A stretch of 64,000 nucleotides of DNA from Pseudomonas orientalis (GTDB lineage Bacteria > Pseudomonadota > Gammaproteobacteria > Pseudomonadales > Pseudomonadaceae). Positions 51,291 through 61,200 of this stretch are shown piece by piece. The stretch is from the NCBI RefSeq assembly GCF_001439815.1, contig NZ_JYLM01000013.1, forward strand, positions 62,001 through 126,000, written 5' to 3'. The notes beneath the pieces are model-generated. The model had not been told where the DNA came from. It made no database searches and saw nothing but the letters and a program-made list of their open reading frames with translations. Within the stretch, counting starts at the first letter, position 1. Each line of letters begins with the position of its first letter. The translations under genes and the position numbers were made by a program.

Positions 51291-52373
51291 TTATTCACCT
51301 ATCGCCGCCAATTGGTCGGCCTGGTATTCGGCGAGCAGCGGTTCGATCACCGCATCCACGCCACCGGCGAGGATTTCGTCCAGGGAATACAGGGTGAGGT
51401 TGACCCGATGGTCGGTGACCCGGCCCTGGGCAAAGTTGTAGGTGCGGATGCGCTCGGAGCGGTCGCCCGAACCCACCAGCAACTTGCGCTCGCTGGCGAT
51501 CGCGTTGGCGGCGGCACTGGTCTGCTGGTCATTCAACTTGGCCGATAGCCACGACATCGCCCGCGCGCGGTTCTTGTGCTGGGAACGTTCTTCCTGGCAT
51601 TCCACCACGATACCCGACGGCAAGTGGGTGATTCGGATCGCCGAGTCGGTCTTGTTGACGTGCTGGCCACCCGCGCCCGACGAGCGGTAGGTGTCGACGC
51701 GCAGGTCCGCCGGGTTGATCTCGATCGCTTCCTGCTCGTCCGGCTCGGGCAACACCGCCACGGTGCAGGCCGACGTGTGGATACGACCTTGGGACTCAGT
51801 CGCCGGGACGCGCTGTACACGGTGCACGCCGGACTCGAACTTCAGCTTGCCATAGACGTTATCGCCTTCAACCCGCGCGATGACTTCTTTATAGCCGCCG
51901 TGCTCACCTTCGTTCTCGGAGAGGATTTCCACGCGCCAGCCGCGACGCTCGGCATAACGCGAGTACATGCGAAACAGGTCGCCGGAGAAAATCGCCGCCT
52001 CGTCGCCACCGGTGCCGGCACGGATTTCGAGGAACACGTTGCGCCCGTCGTTAGGGTCTTTGGGCAGCAACATGCGTTGCAGGTCGCCTTCCAGTTCCGC
52101 GAGTTTTTCCTTGGCCTCGCGCACTTCTTCCACGGCCATTTCGCGCATGTCCGGGTCGTTGTCCTTGAGCAGCGCCTGGGCGCCCTCGAGATCGGCCTGT
52201 ACTTTCAGCAGGTTTTTGTAGGTGACCACAACCGGTTCAACTTCGGCGTATTCCTTGGAATAGGCGCGGAACTTGGTTTGATCGGAGATGACTTCGCCAT
52301 CGCCGAGCAAGGCGGTCAGTTCTTCGAAACGATCCTGGAGTACATCCAGCTTATTGAGCAGTGACGCTTTCAT
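51291..52373 (-). CDS. prfA: peptide chain release factor 1
   Basis: 360-aa RF1. GGQ catalytic loop in RSSGAGGQHVNKTDSA, and the stop-codon recognition region VPATESQGRIHTSACTVAV (the RF1-type PxT equivalent is PAT). Recognises UAA/UAG. Its ATG overlaps the hemA stop by four bases. Confidence 0.98.
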   Translation of the reverse strand: MKASLLNKLDVLQDRFEELTALLGDGEVISDQTKFRAYSKEYAEVEPVVVTYKNLLKVQADLEGAQALLKDNDPDMREMAVEEVREAKEKLAELEGDLQRMLLPKDPNDGRNVFLEIRAGTGGDEAAIFSGDLFRMYSRYAERRGWRVEILSENEGEHGGYKEVIARVEGDNVYGKLKFESGVHRVQRVPATESQGRIHTSACTVAVLPEPDEQEAIEINPADLRVDTYRSSGAGGQHVNKTDSAIRITHLPSGIVVECQEERSQHKNRARAMSWLSAKLNDQQTSAAANAIASERKLLVGSGDRSERIRTYNFAQGRVTDHRVNLTLYSLDEILAGGVDAVIEPLLAEYQADQLAAIGE

Positions 52374-53659
52374 TGCGGTTTTTTATCCGAAGAGCTATCT
52401 GACGCGCCCTCACCGAGGGCAAAGAGTTCCTGGGCCATGGCCAGCGCATCGAGGCGGCCTTCGGCGGTAAGCTTTTTCAACTGTACGCTGGGGGCGTGGA
52501 GCAGCTTGTTGGTCAGACCACGGGCCAACTGCATCAACACCTCTTCGGCGCTGCTGCCATTGGCCAACAGACGCTGGGCCTTGATCAGCTCCTCATCGCG
52601 CAGGCGTTCGCCCTGCTGACGATACGCCTTGAGCACATCCACCGCCGCCAGCTCGCGCAGGCGCACCATGAAGTCTTCCGCGCCGGTGCTGACCATTTCC
52701 TCGGCGGCCTGGGCGGCGCCCTGGCGGCTCTTGAGGTTCTCGGCGACCACTTCGTGCAAATCATCGACGCTATAGAGGTAAACGTCGTCCAACTCGCCGA
52801 CTTCAGGCTCGATATCCCGGGGAACAGCAATATCCACCATAAAGATCGGCTTGTGCTTGCGCAGCTTCAACGCGCTTTCGACCGCGCCTTTGCCCAGGAT
52901 CGGTAACTGGCTGGCGGTGGAGCTGATGACGATGTCGCTGCGTACCAGTTCCGCCGGGATGTCCGACAGCAGCACGGCATGCGCGCCGAACTGCTCGGCG
53001 AGGATGCTTGCACGCTCAAGCGTGCGGTTGGCCACCACGATACGCTTCACGCCCAGATCGTGCAGGTGACGGGCGACCAGGGTAATGGTTTCGCCGGCCC
53101 CGATCAGCAGCGCCTGGCTGCGCTGCAAATCGCTGAAAATCTGCTTGGCCAGGCTGACGGCGGCAAACGCCACGGACACCGGGTTCTCGCCGATGGCCGT
53201 GTCGGTGCGCACTTGCTTGGCGGAGTTGAAGGTGGCCTGGAAAAGACGGCCCAGCAGCGGGCCGACAGTGCCGGCCTCGCGGGCCACGGCATAGGCTGAC
53301 TTCATCTGGCCAAGAATCTGCGGCTCGCCCAATACCAGCGAATCGAGACCGGCCGCCACGCGCATCATGTGACGAACTGCCGCATCCTCTTCATGCACAT
53401 ATGCGCTGGCGCGCAGGTCGTCGAGGTCCAAATGGTGATAATCGGCCAGCCAGCGCAGGACGACATCCGCCGAGAGATGCTCCTGCTCTATATAAAGCTC
53501 GCTGCGATTGCAGGTCGAAAGGATCGCAGCTTCGCGACTGTCGGTGAGCCGGCAGAGCTGCTGCAAGGCCTCAACCAACTGCTCCGGCGTAAACGCCACG
53601 CGCTCGCGCACGTCTACTGAGGCAGTTTTGTGGTTAATACCGAGTGCGAGGAAGGCCAT
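52370..53659 (-). CDS. hemA: glutamyl-tRNA reductase
   Basis: 429-aa first committed enzyme of C5 tetrapyrrole synthesis. N-terminal MAFLALGINHKTASVDVRER; catalytic Cys50 in ILSTCNRSELY; NADPH domain with LLIGAGETITLVARHL; C-terminal dimerisation domain. Leads the operon hemA-prfA-prmC-moeB-murI. A 315-bp divergent region with a REPIN separates it from the TPR gene. Confidence 0.97.
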   Translation of the reverse strand: MAFLALGINHKTASVDVRERVAFTPEQLVEALQQLCRLTDSREAAILSTCNRSELYIEQEHLSADVVLRWLADYHHLDLDDLRASAYVHEEDAAVRHMMRVAAGLDSLVLGEPQILGQMKSAYAVAREAGTVGPLLGRLFQATFNSAKQVRTDTAIGENPVSVAFAAVSLAKQIFSDLQRSQALLIGAGETITLVARHLHDLGVKRIVVANRTLERASILAEQFGAHAVLLSDIPAELVRSDIVISSTASQLPILGKGAVESALKLRKHKPIFMVDIAVPRDIEPEVGELDDVYLYSVDDLHEVVAENLKSRQGAAQAAEEMVSTGAEDFMVRLRELAAVDVLKAYRQQGERLRDEELIKAQRLLANGSSAEEVLMQLARGLTNKLLHAPSVQLKKLTAEGRLDALAMAQELFALGEGASDSSSDKKPQ

Positions 53660-53766
53660 TCAATATCGCTGATGATGTCGGGAAGCCGCCAATTGTCCTA
53701 CTTCGAAAGATCCAGAACAACCACCGTCGTCTATTGTCCCTATACCTTATGCCTATCAATGCACTC

Positions 53767-53866
53767 TGTAGGAGCGAGCTTGCTCGCGAAAATCGTCAAC
53801 GATAACGCGGGAAGCCTGGCGCTCAGCGGCGCTCTCAGGTTTTTCGCGAGCAAGCTCGCTCCTACA
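53767..53866. repeat. REPIN, family A, copy 2
   Basis: Inverted REPs identical in core to those at 17343-17442 (TGTAGGAGCGAGCTTGCTCG and complement). Fills the middle of the 315-bp hemA / TPR-gene divergent intergenic region (53660-53974); I see no other clear element there. Confidence 0.9.
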
Positions 53867-53974
53867 AATGAAAGGCAAAAGGCAGCAATAGTCGTATTAC
53901 GGGTGCCCCGGTTATGTTTGGCCGAAGGCTTGTGTCATGATGATCCGACCGCAGGTTAGTCGTCCTCTTCCTAT

Positions 53975-55699
53975 ATGAATAGATCTTCCGCGTTGCTCCT
54001 TGCTTTTGTCTTCCTCAGCGGCTGCCAGGCCATGGCACCCGTGTCGCCGGACGCTGCACAGCCGGTAGAAGACAGCACCCCCGTCCCTGAAAAGCCCAAG
54101 GTTTATTCCTCGTTCAGCGAAGAAACGGTCTACAGCCTGCTGACCGCAGAACTGGCCGGCCAGCGCAATCGCTTCGATATTGCCCTGGACAACTACGTCA
54201 CCCAGGCCATCAATACCCAGGACCCCGGCATTTCGGAGCGGGCGTTTCGCATCGCCGAATACCTGGGCGCAGACCAGGCCGCGCTGGACGCCTCGCTGAT
54301 CTGGGCGAAAAATGCTCCGGACGACCTGGAAGCTCAACGTGCGGCCGCCGTGCAGCTGGCACGCGCCGGGCGCTATGACGATTCCATGGTGTATATGGAA
54401 AAAGTCTTGCAGGGCAAGGGCGACACGCATTTCGACTTTCTTGCATTGTCGGCTGCCGATACCGACCAGGACACACGCAATGGCCTGATGAAGAGTTTCG
54501 ACCGCCTGCTGCAAAAGCACCCGAAAAACAGCCAGCTGATTTTCGGCAAAGCCTTGCTGCTGCAGCAGGACGATGAAGCCGACGCCGCCCTGAAGCTGCT
54601 GGAGCAGAACCCGCCGGAAGAAGGCGAGATCGCACCGATCCTGCTGCGCGCACGCCTGTTGCAAAACCTCAACCGCGGCAAGGAAGCGATTCCGCTGCTG
54701 GAAAAAAGTATCAAGAAATACCCGGACGACAAGCGCCTGCGCCTGACTTACGCGCGGATGCTGGTTGAGCAGGACCGCATGGAAGACGCCAAGGTGCAGT
54801 TCGCCAACCTGGTCCAGCAATACCCGGACGACGACGAGCTGCGCTATTCCCTCGCGCTGGTGTGCCTGGAAGCCAAGGCCTGGGACGAGGCCAAGGGCTA
54901 TCTGCAAGAGCTGGTGGCGCGCGAAAGCCATGTGGATTCGGCGCACCTGAACCTCGGCCGCATCGCTGAAGAGCGCAACGACCCGCAGGCGGCCCTGCTT
55001 GAATACGCCCAGGTCGGCCCGGGCAACGACTACCTGCCGGCCCAGTTGCGCCAGGCCGATATCCTGATGAGCAATGGTCGTACCGACGAAGCGGAGAAAC
55101 GCCTGGCCGCGGCCCGCGATGCCGAGCCGGACTACGCGATCCAGCTGTACCTGATCCAGGCCGAGACCCTGTCGGCCAACAACCAGGGCGAACGCGCATG
55201 GAAATTGTTGCAACAAGCGTTGCTGCAATACCCCGACGACCTCAACCTGCTCTACACCCGCGCCATGCAGGCGGAAAAGCGCAATGACCTGGCGCAGATG
55301 GAAAAAGACCTGCGCCTGATCATCAAGCGTGATCCGGACAATGCCATGGCCCTCAACGCCCTGGGCTACACCTTGTCCGACCGCACCACGCGTTATGCCG
55401 AAGCCAAGGTGCTGATCGAACAGGCCCACAAGCTCAACCCGGAAGACCCGGCCGTGCTCGACAGCCTGGGCTGGGTGAATTACCGACTGGGCAATCTGGA
55501 TGAAGCCGAACGCCTGCTGCGCCAGGCCCTGGAGCGCTTTCCCGACCACGAAGTCGCCGCACACCTGGGCGAAGTGCTGTGGGCCAATGGCAAGCAACGC
55601 GAAGCGCGACAAATCTGGGAAAAATTCCTCAAGGAACAACCCGAAAGCCCCATCCTGCGCGGCACCATCAAGCGCCTGACCGGATCCGAGACCCTATAA
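53975..55699 (+). CDS. TPR-repeat lipoprotein
   Basis: 574-aa protein with lipoprotein signal MNRSSALLLAFVFLSGC (lipobox LSGC) and a solenoid of tetratricopeptide repeats (for example ALNALGYTLSDRTTRYAEAK and AVLDSLGWVNYRLGNLDEAE, residues about 450-520). Probably an outer-membrane-anchored protein-interaction scaffold; the P. aeruginosa homologue lies in the same place beside lolB. Function not defined. Followed 4 bp later by lolB. Confidence 0.88.
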   Translation: MNRSSALLLAFVFLSGCQAMAPVSPDAAQPVEDSTPVPEKPKVYSSFSEETVYSLLTAELAGQRNRFDIALDNYVTQAINTQDPGISERAFRIAEYLGADQAALDASLIWAKNAPDDLEAQRAAAVQLARAGRYDDSMVYMEKVLQGKGDTHFDFLALSAADTDQDTRNGLMKSFDRLLQKHPKNSQLIFGKALLLQQDDEADAALKLLEQNPPEEGEIAPILLRARLLQNLNRGKEAIPLLEKSIKKYPDDKRLRLTYARMLVEQDRMEDAKVQFANLVQQYPDDDELRYSLALVCLEAKAWDEAKGYLQELVARESHVDSAHLNLGRIAEERNDPQAALLEYAQVGPGNDYLPAQLRQADILMSNGRTDEAEKRLAAARDAEPDYAIQLYLIQAETLSANNQGERAWKLLQQALLQYPDDLNLLYTRAMQAEKRNDLAQMEKDLRLIIKRDPDNAMALNALGYTLSDRTTRYAEAKVLIEQAHKLNPEDPAVLDSLGWVNYRLGNLDEAERLLRQALERFPDHEVAAHLGEVLWANGKQREARQIWEKFLKEQPESPILRGTIKRLTGSETL

Positions 55700-55703
55700 G
55701 CTT

Positions 55704-56321
55704 ATGTTCTTGCGCCACGTTATCGTTTTCAGTTTCATCGCCCTGCTCGCCGGCTGCGCGGGTTTTGGCTCCCGCGAATCCGTTGAAGGCCAGGGCAACC
55801 CGGCCCAATGGCAACAGCACAAAGACCAGCTCGGCAGCATCGACGGCTGGCAGATCGAAGGCAAGGTCGGGGTGCGCGCGCCGAAAGACTCCGGCAGCGG
55901 CACTCTATTCTGGCTGCAACGCCAGGATTATTACGATATTCGCCTCTCCGGCCCGCTGGGTCGCGGTGCGGCTCGCCTGACCGGCCGACCGGGGCAAGTG
56001 AGCCTTGAAGTGGCCAACCAGGGTCGCTACGAAGCGAGCTCCCCGGAAGAACTGCTGGAGCAGCAGATCGGTTGGAAACTGCCGGTCTCGCACCTGGTGT
56101 GGTGGGTGCGCGGCCTGCCGGCGCCCGATAGCAAAAGCCGCTTGAGCCTCAACGGTGACAGCCGCCTGGCCTCCCTGGAACAGGATGGCTGGCAGGTGGA
56201 GTACCTGAGCTACGTGCAACAGAACGGTTACTGGCTGCCCGAGCGCATCAAGCTGCACGGCACTGACCTGGACATCACACTGGTGATCAAGGACTGGCAA
56301 CCGCGTAAATTGGGGCAATAA
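55704..56321 (+). CDS. lolB: outer-membrane lipoprotein receptor LolB
   Basis: 205-aa lipoprotein that receives lipoproteins from LolA and inserts them into the outer membrane. Signal with lipobox LLAGC (Cys18), then the LolB fold stretches GWQIEGKVGVRAP and SHLVWWVRGLPAP. Conserved position before ispE. Confidence 0.95.
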   Translation: MFLRHVIVFSFIALLAGCAGFGSRESVEGQGNPAQWQQHKDQLGSIDGWQIEGKVGVRAPKDSGSGTLFWLQRQDYYDIRLSGPLGRGAARLTGRPGQVSLEVANQGRYEASSPEELLEQQIGWKLPVSHLVWWVRGLPAPDSKSRLSLNGDSRLASLEQDGWQVEYLSYVQQNGYWLPERIKLHGTDLDITLVIKDWQPRKLGQ

Positions 56322-56322
56322 C

Positions 56323-57174
56323 GTGACTGTCGCAAAACTCACGCTGCCCTCCCCCGCCAAACTCAATCTGATGCTGCACATCCTGGGCCGTCGTGAAGAC
56401 GGCTACCACGAACTGCAGACGCTGTTTCAGTTTCTCGACTACGGCGATGAACTGACCTTCGCCGTACGTGACGATGGCGTGATCAAGCTGCACACCGAAT
56501 TCGCAGGCGTGCCCCACGACAGCAACCTGATCGTGAAGGCCGCGAAAAACCTTCAGCAGCAATCCGGCTGCCCGCTCGGCATCGATATCTGGATCGATAA
56601 AATCCTGCCCATGGGCGGCGGCATCGGTGGCGGCAGCTCAAATGCCGCCACTACATTGCTCGGGCTCAACCACTTGTGGCAACTGGGCTGGGACCAGGAT
56701 CGCCTGGCCGCGCTGGGCCTCACACTCGGTGCCGACGTCCCGGTTTTCGTGCGTGGGCATGCCGCATTTGCTGAGGGTGTGGGGGAGAAACTGACCCCTG
56801 TAGACCCCGAGGAGCCGTGGTATCTTGTGCTTGTGCCGCAAGTATCTGTAAGTACAGCAGAAATTTTTTCAGATCCGTTGTTGACACGTAACTCTTCTCC
56901 CATTAAAGTGCGCCCCGTTCCCAAGGGAAACAGTCGAAATGACTGCTTACCGGTTGTAGCAAGGCGTTATCCAGAGGTACGTAACGCTTTGAATTTGTTA
57001 GGTAAATTTACCGAAGCAAAATTAACCGGAACTGGAAGTTGTGTGTTTGGGGGCTTCCCAAGCAAAGCTGAAGCTGATAAAGTCTCGGCCCTTCTTACAG
57101 AGACCCTTACAGGGTTTGTAGCGAAAGGAAGCAACGTTTCGATGTTGCATCGCAAGCTGCAAAATCTGCTCTAA
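56323..57174 (+). CDS. ispE: 4-diphosphocytidyl-2-C-methyl-D-erythritol kinase
   Basis: 283-aa GHMP kinase of the MEP pathway. LPSPAKLNLMLHILGRREDG at the N-terminus, ATP motif PMGGGIGGGSSNAAT near residue 91. Starts with GTG one base after the lolB stop. Base use shifts in the last third (about 56860-57174), which is visibly AT-richer than the surrounding genes. Confidence 0.96.
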   Translation: MTVAKLTLPSPAKLNLMLHILGRREDGYHELQTLFQFLDYGDELTFAVRDDGVIKLHTEFAGVPHDSNLIVKAAKNLQQQSGCPLGIDIWIDKILPMGGGIGGGSSNAATTLLGLNHLWQLGWDQDRLAALGLTLGADVPVFVRGHAAFAEGVGEKLTPVDPEEPWYLVLVPQVSVSTAEIFSDPLLTRNSSPIKVRPVPKGNSRNDCLPVVARRYPEVRNALNLLGKFTEAKLTGTGSCVFGGFPSKAEADKVSALLTETLTGFVAKGSNVSMLHRKLQNLL

Positions 57175-57211
57175 AAGGAATCGAGTGTTAGGCACTCGTT
57201 GCAACAGATAC

Positions 57212-57286
57212 AGGGGCGTCGCCAAGCGGTAAGGCAGCAGGTTTTGATCCTGCCATGCGTTGGTTCGAATCCAGCCGCCCCTGCCA
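57212..57286 (+). tRNA. tRNA-Gln (TTG)
   Basis: 75-nt tRNA with AGGGGCG/CGCCCCT acceptor stem, anticodon TTG in a GTTTTGATC loop, GTTCGAATC T-loop and encoded CCA (57284-57286). It sits between ispE and prs, the conserved Pseudomonas arrangement, and is likely processed from the common transcript. Confidence 0.94.
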
Positions 57287-57332
57287 TTTTCTAATACTCA
57301 TCCAGGTTACCCTCAGCCTCTAGGTACTGCGC

Positions 57333-58274
57333 GTGTCCAAGATGATGGTCTTTACGGGGAATGCCAACCCCGATCTGGCTCGACGTGTCGTACGTCAGCT
57401 GCATATCCCTCTCGGTGACATCTCTGTCGGTAAATTCTCCGACGGCGAAATTACAGCCGAGATCAATGAAAATGTCCGCGGTAAAGACGTCTTCATTATC
57501 CAGCCGACCTGCGCTCCGACCAACGATAACCTGATGGAACTCGTCGTGATGGCTGATGCCTTCCGCCGCTCCTCAGCGACTCGAATCACAGCTGTAATCC
57601 CTTACTTTGGTTATGCCCGTCAGGATCGCCGTCCGCGCTCCGCACGTGTGGCCATCAGCGCGAAAGTCGTTGCTGACATGCTGACCGTGGTAGGTATCGA
57701 CCGTGTGCTCACGGTTGACCTGCACGCTGACCAGATCCAGGGATTCTTCGATATTCCGGTAGATAACATCTACGGCTCCCCCGTTCTGGTGGATGACATC
57801 GAAGACCAGCGCTTTGAAAACCTGATGATCGTGTCCCCGGACATTGGTGGCGTCGTGCGTGCACGGGCTGTCGCCAAATCCCTGGGCGTGGACCTCGGTA
57901 TCATCGACAAACGCCGCGAGAAAGCCAATCACTCTGAAGTGATGCATATCATCGGTGATGTCGAAGGGCGTACCTGTATTCTGGTTGATGACATGGTCGA
58001 CACCGCCGGCACCCTGTGCCACGCGGCGAAAGCCTTGAAAGAGCACGGTGCCGCAAAAGTCTTCGCCTACTGCACGCACCCTGTGCTGTCGGGCCGAGCG
58101 ATCGAAAACATCGAGAACTCCATGCTGGACGAACTGGTGGTGACCAACACCATCCCGTTGTCCGCTGCAGCTCAAGCCTGTTCGCGTATCCGTCAACTGG
58201 ATATCGCACCGGTAGTTGCCGAAGCGGTTCGCCGCATCAGCAACGAAGAATCGATCAGCGCGATGTTCCGCTAA
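57333..58274 (+). CDS. prs: ribose-phosphate pyrophosphokinase
   Basis: 313-aa PRPP synthetase. MVFTGNANPDLARRV start, IPYFGYARQDRR, and PRPP-binding VDDMVDTAGTLCHAA. GTG start. Makes PRPP for nucleotide, His and Trp synthesis. Confidence 0.97.
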   Translation: MSKMMVFTGNANPDLARRVVRQLHIPLGDISVGKFSDGEITAEINENVRGKDVFIIQPTCAPTNDNLMELVVMADAFRRSSATRITAVIPYFGYARQDRRPRSARVAISAKVVADMLTVVGIDRVLTVDLHADQIQGFFDIPVDNIYGSPVLVDDIEDQRFENLMIVSPDIGGVVRARAVAKSLGVDLGIIDKRREKANHSEVMHIIGDVEGRTCILVDDMVDTAGTLCHAAKALKEHGAAKVFAYCTHPVLSGRAIENIENSMLDELVVTNTIPLSAAAQACSRIRQLDIAPVVAEAVRRISNEESISAMFR

Positions 58275-58309
58275 GGGTCAGACCTGCGGACCATCCACTG
58301 ACGAAAAGC

Positions 58310-58346
58310 GCCCCGCCCCAGCATTCCGCTGGGGCGGGGCTTTTTT
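58310..58346 (+). terminator. intrinsic terminator of prs
   Basis: Perfect 13-bp stem GCCCCGCCCCAGC / GCTGGGGCGGGGC with ATTCC loop, followed by six T. Separates prs from rplY. Confidence 0.93.
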
Positions 58347-58410
58347 GCCCATATCGAGTTCGGCGCTGGTCGCAAACGCCCCTCGATGATGGCTATTTTG
58401 GAGATACAAC

Positions 58411-59013
58411 ATGAACGATTTTACCCTGAACGCCCAAGCGCGTACTGACCTGGGGAAAGGTGCGAGCCGCCGCCTGCGTCACGCCGCCAACATCCCAGCC
58501 GTTGTCTACGGTGGTAACAAGCCTGCTGAATCCGTGACCATTCTGGCCAAGGAAATCGCCAAGCTGTTCGAAAACGAAGCGGCCTACAGCCACGTTATCG
58601 AACTGAACGTCGATGGCGCCAAGCAGAACGTGATCGTTAAAGCGATGCAGCGTCACCCTTCCAAGCAGTTCATCATGCACGCTGACTTCGTTCGCGTTGT
58701 AGCCGGCCAGAAACTGACCGCTATCGTGCCTGTGCACTTTGTCGGTGAAGAAGCGCCGGTCAAGAAAGGCGGTGTTGTTTCCCACACCACCACCGAGATC
58801 GAAGTGACCTGCTTGCCGAAAGACCTGCCTGAGTTCATCGAAGTCGACCTGTCGAACGCTGAAATCGGCACCATCATTCACCTGTCCGACCTCAAGGCCC
58901 CTAAAGGCGTTGAGTTCGTTGCACTGGCTCACAACGACGACAAGGCAGTTGCCAACGTCCACGCGCCACGTGTTGTAGCTGAAGATGAAGCTGGCGAACC
59001 CGCTGCAGAGTAA
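58411..59013 (+). CDS. rplY: 50S ribosomal protein L25/general stress protein Ctc
   Basis: 200-aa long-form L25 (Ctc type): N-terminal 5S-rRNA-binding beta domain (MNDFTLNAQARTDLGKGASR), then a C-terminal domain (about 95-190) that E. coli L25 lacks. Separate transcription unit, followed by pth. Confidence 0.95.
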   Translation: MNDFTLNAQARTDLGKGASRRLRHAANIPAVVYGGNKPAESVTILAKEIAKLFENEAAYSHVIELNVDGAKQNVIVKAMQRHPSKQFIMHADFVRVVAGQKLTAIVPVHFVGEEAPVKKGGVVSHTTTEIEVTCLPKDLPEFIEVDLSNAEIGTIIHLSDLKAPKGVEFVALAHNDDKAVANVHAPRVVAEDEAGEPAAE

Positions 59014-59180
59014 TACGCTCTGTAACGAAGGAGCTTGAGGAAACATCGCGGACCGAAACGTAGCGAGAAAGCGGGCGATAACGCGGCGTTTACTCTTGAG
59101 TAAATGATGTAATGTTGTCCACTTTCGCCGCACTCAAGTCAGGCGATGTTATCCACAACTCCAAAGGAAGGGCCCCTGTC

Positions 59181-59765
59181 GTGACTGCCATCAAACTGAT
59201 CGTTGGCCTGGGAAATCCAGGCGCCGAATACGAACAGACCCGGCATAACGCGGGGGCCCTTTTTGTTGAGCGTATCGCCCACGCCCAAGGCATCAACCTT
59301 GTGGCCGATCGCAAATATTTTGGCCTGACCGGGCGTTTCTCGCACCAGGGTCAGGATGTTCGTCTGCTGATTCCCACCACCTACATGAACCGCAGCGGCC
59401 AGGCTGTCGCGGCGCTTGCGGGGTTCTTCCGGATCAAGCCCGAAGAAATCCTGGTGGCCCATGACGAACTGGACCTGCCACCCGGCGTTGCCAAACTCAA
59501 GTTGGGCGGCGGGCATGGCGGGCACAATGGCCTGCGCGACATCATCGCGCAGCTGGGTAATCAGAATAATTTCTACCGTCTGCGGCTCGGCATTGGCCAC
59601 CCAGGCGTTGCCAGTATGGTTTCAAATTTCGTCCTGGGTCGTGCGCCACGCGCCGAACAGGAAAAACTCGATGCCAGCATCGATTTTGCCCTCGGCGTGC
59701 TGCCGGATATCTTCGCCGGTGAATGGAACCGTGCGATGAAAAACCTGCACAGCCAGAAGGCCTGA
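59181..59765 (+). CDS. pth: peptidyl-tRNA hydrolase
   Basis: 194-aa enzyme freeing peptidyl-tRNAs. IVGLGNPGAEYEQTRHNAG with the catalytic His, HDELDLPPG and GGGHGGHNGLRD. I chose the GTG at 59181, preceded by AAAGGAAGG, over the upstream in-frame ATG at 59112, because the family starts near here. Confidence 0.96.
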   Translation: MTAIKLIVGLGNPGAEYEQTRHNAGALFVERIAHAQGINLVADRKYFGLTGRFSHQGQDVRLLIPTTYMNRSGQAVAALAGFFRIKPEEILVAHDELDLPPGVAKLKLGGGHGGHNGLRDIIAQLGNQNNFYRLRLGIGHPGVASMVSNFVLGRAPRAEQEKLDASIDFALGVLPDIFAGEWNRAMKNLHSQKA

Positions 59766-59786
59766 CTTTTACCGAGGGGAAACACC

Positions 59787-60887
59787 ATGGGATTCAATTG
59801 CGGCATCGTCGGCCTGCCCAACGTCGGCAAATCCACCCTGTTCAACGCCCTGACCAAGTCCGGTATTGCGGCGGAAAACTTTCCCTTCTGCACCATCGAA
59901 CCCAACAGCGGTATCGTGGCCATGCCTGACCCGCGCCTGGCGGCGTTGGCGGCCATCGTCAACCCCAAGCGTATCCTGCCGACCACCATGGAATTCGTCG
60001 ATATCGCCGGCCTGGTCGCCGGTGCCTCGAAAGGTGAAGGCCTGGGCAACAAGTTCCTCGCCAACATCCGTGAGACCGATGCCATCGCCCACGTAGTCCG
60101 CTGCTTTGAAGACGAGAACGTGATCCACGTCTCCAACAGCGTCGACCCCAAGCGCGACATCGAAATTATCGACCTGGAACTGATCTTCGCCGACCTCGAC
60201 AGCTGCGAAAAGCAACTGCAGAAAGTCGCGCGTAACGCCAAGGGCGGTGACAAGGATGCAGTGGTCCAGAAGGGCCTGCTGGAGCAGTTGATCGCTCACT
60301 TCACCGAAGGCAAGCCTGCGCGCAGCTTGATGAAGAACATGAGCACCGACGAAAAAGCGGTGATCAAGGGCTTCCACCTGCTGACCACCAAGCCAGTGAT
60401 GTACATCGCCAACGTTGCTGAAGACGGCTTCGAAAACAATCCGCTGCTGGATGTGGTCAAAGCCATCGCCGACGAAGAAGGTGCGATCGTTGTGCCGGTA
60501 TGCAACAAGATCGAAGCGGAAATCGCCGAGCTGGACGATGGCGAAGAAAAAGACATGTTCCTCGAGGCACTGGGCCTGGAAGAGCCTGGCCTGAATCGCG
60601 TGATCCGCGCCGGTTACGAAATGCTGCACCTGCAGACCTATTTCACCGCCGGTGTAGAAGAAGTGCGTGCGTGGACCGTCAAGGTCGGCGCCACCGCACC
60701 ACAGGCCGCGGGTGTGATCCACACCGATTTTGAGAAAGGCTTTATCCGTGCCGAGGTGATCGCTTACAACGACTTTATCCAGTACAAGGGTGAGGCCGGT
60801 GCCAAGGAAGCCGGTAAGTGGCGTTTGGAAGGTAAGGAATATATTGTAAAAGATGGTGATGTGATGCACTTCCGTTTCAACGTGTAA
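59787..60887 (+). CDS. ychF: redox-regulated GTPase/ATPase YchF
   Basis: 366-aa OBG-family protein with G1 GLPNVGKSTLFNAL (about 8-21), a NKIE-type specificity motif that favours ATP, and C-terminal TGS domain with IHTDFEKGFIRAEVI. Ribosome-associated; role in stress response in other bacteria. Downstream of pth. Confidence 0.96.
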   Translation: MGFNCGIVGLPNVGKSTLFNALTKSGIAAENFPFCTIEPNSGIVAMPDPRLAALAAIVNPKRILPTTMEFVDIAGLVAGASKGEGLGNKFLANIRETDAIAHVVRCFEDENVIHVSNSVDPKRDIEIIDLELIFADLDSCEKQLQKVARNAKGGDKDAVVQKGLLEQLIAHFTEGKPARSLMKNMSTDEKAVIKGFHLLTTKPVMYIANVAEDGFENNPLLDVVKAIADEEGAIVVPVCNKIEAEIAELDDGEEKDMFLEALGLEEPGLNRVIRAGYEMLHLQTYFTAGVEEVRAWTVKVGATAPQAAGVIHTDFEKGFIRAEVIAYNDFIQYKGEAGAKEAGKWRLEGKEYIVKDGDVMHFRFNV

Positions 60888-60916
60888 TCGTTGCCTGCGT
60901 TTATTCCCGAAAATAG

Positions 60917-60945
60917 AAAAGCCGATGCAATGCATCGGCTTTTTT
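60917..60945 (+). terminator. intrinsic terminator of ychF
   Basis: AGCCGATGCA / TGCATCGGCT stem followed by six T. Marks the end of the core block before the secretion cluster. The 60946-61200 stretch that follows is AT-rich and shows no gene. Confidence 0.9.
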
Positions 60946-61200
60946 GTGCGCGCCTGTTCGCCCATCTTTAAGATGACACTATTAAATCTAATCCAGAGCA
61001 TATTCAGAAAAATCCTATTTTATAAAATCATTTACTACTGAATAAGACTCCGCCCCTCTATAACGAAACTTGTCCTACGTTAATTTGGCTCTTAACTACG
61101 TTAAATCTTGATGACAAGCCCTATACACTCCGGTTTACTGAGTGAGCCTCTACAGCGCCTTTCAGCAATGACGCAATAATGATAATGGAGTAATCATTGA

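Noticed and set aside
24485..53866. Dispersed repeated palindromes as a possible CRISPR array
   Set aside because: They are isolated, inverted pairs kilobases apart with no regular spacer arrangement and no cas genes; they are REPINs.
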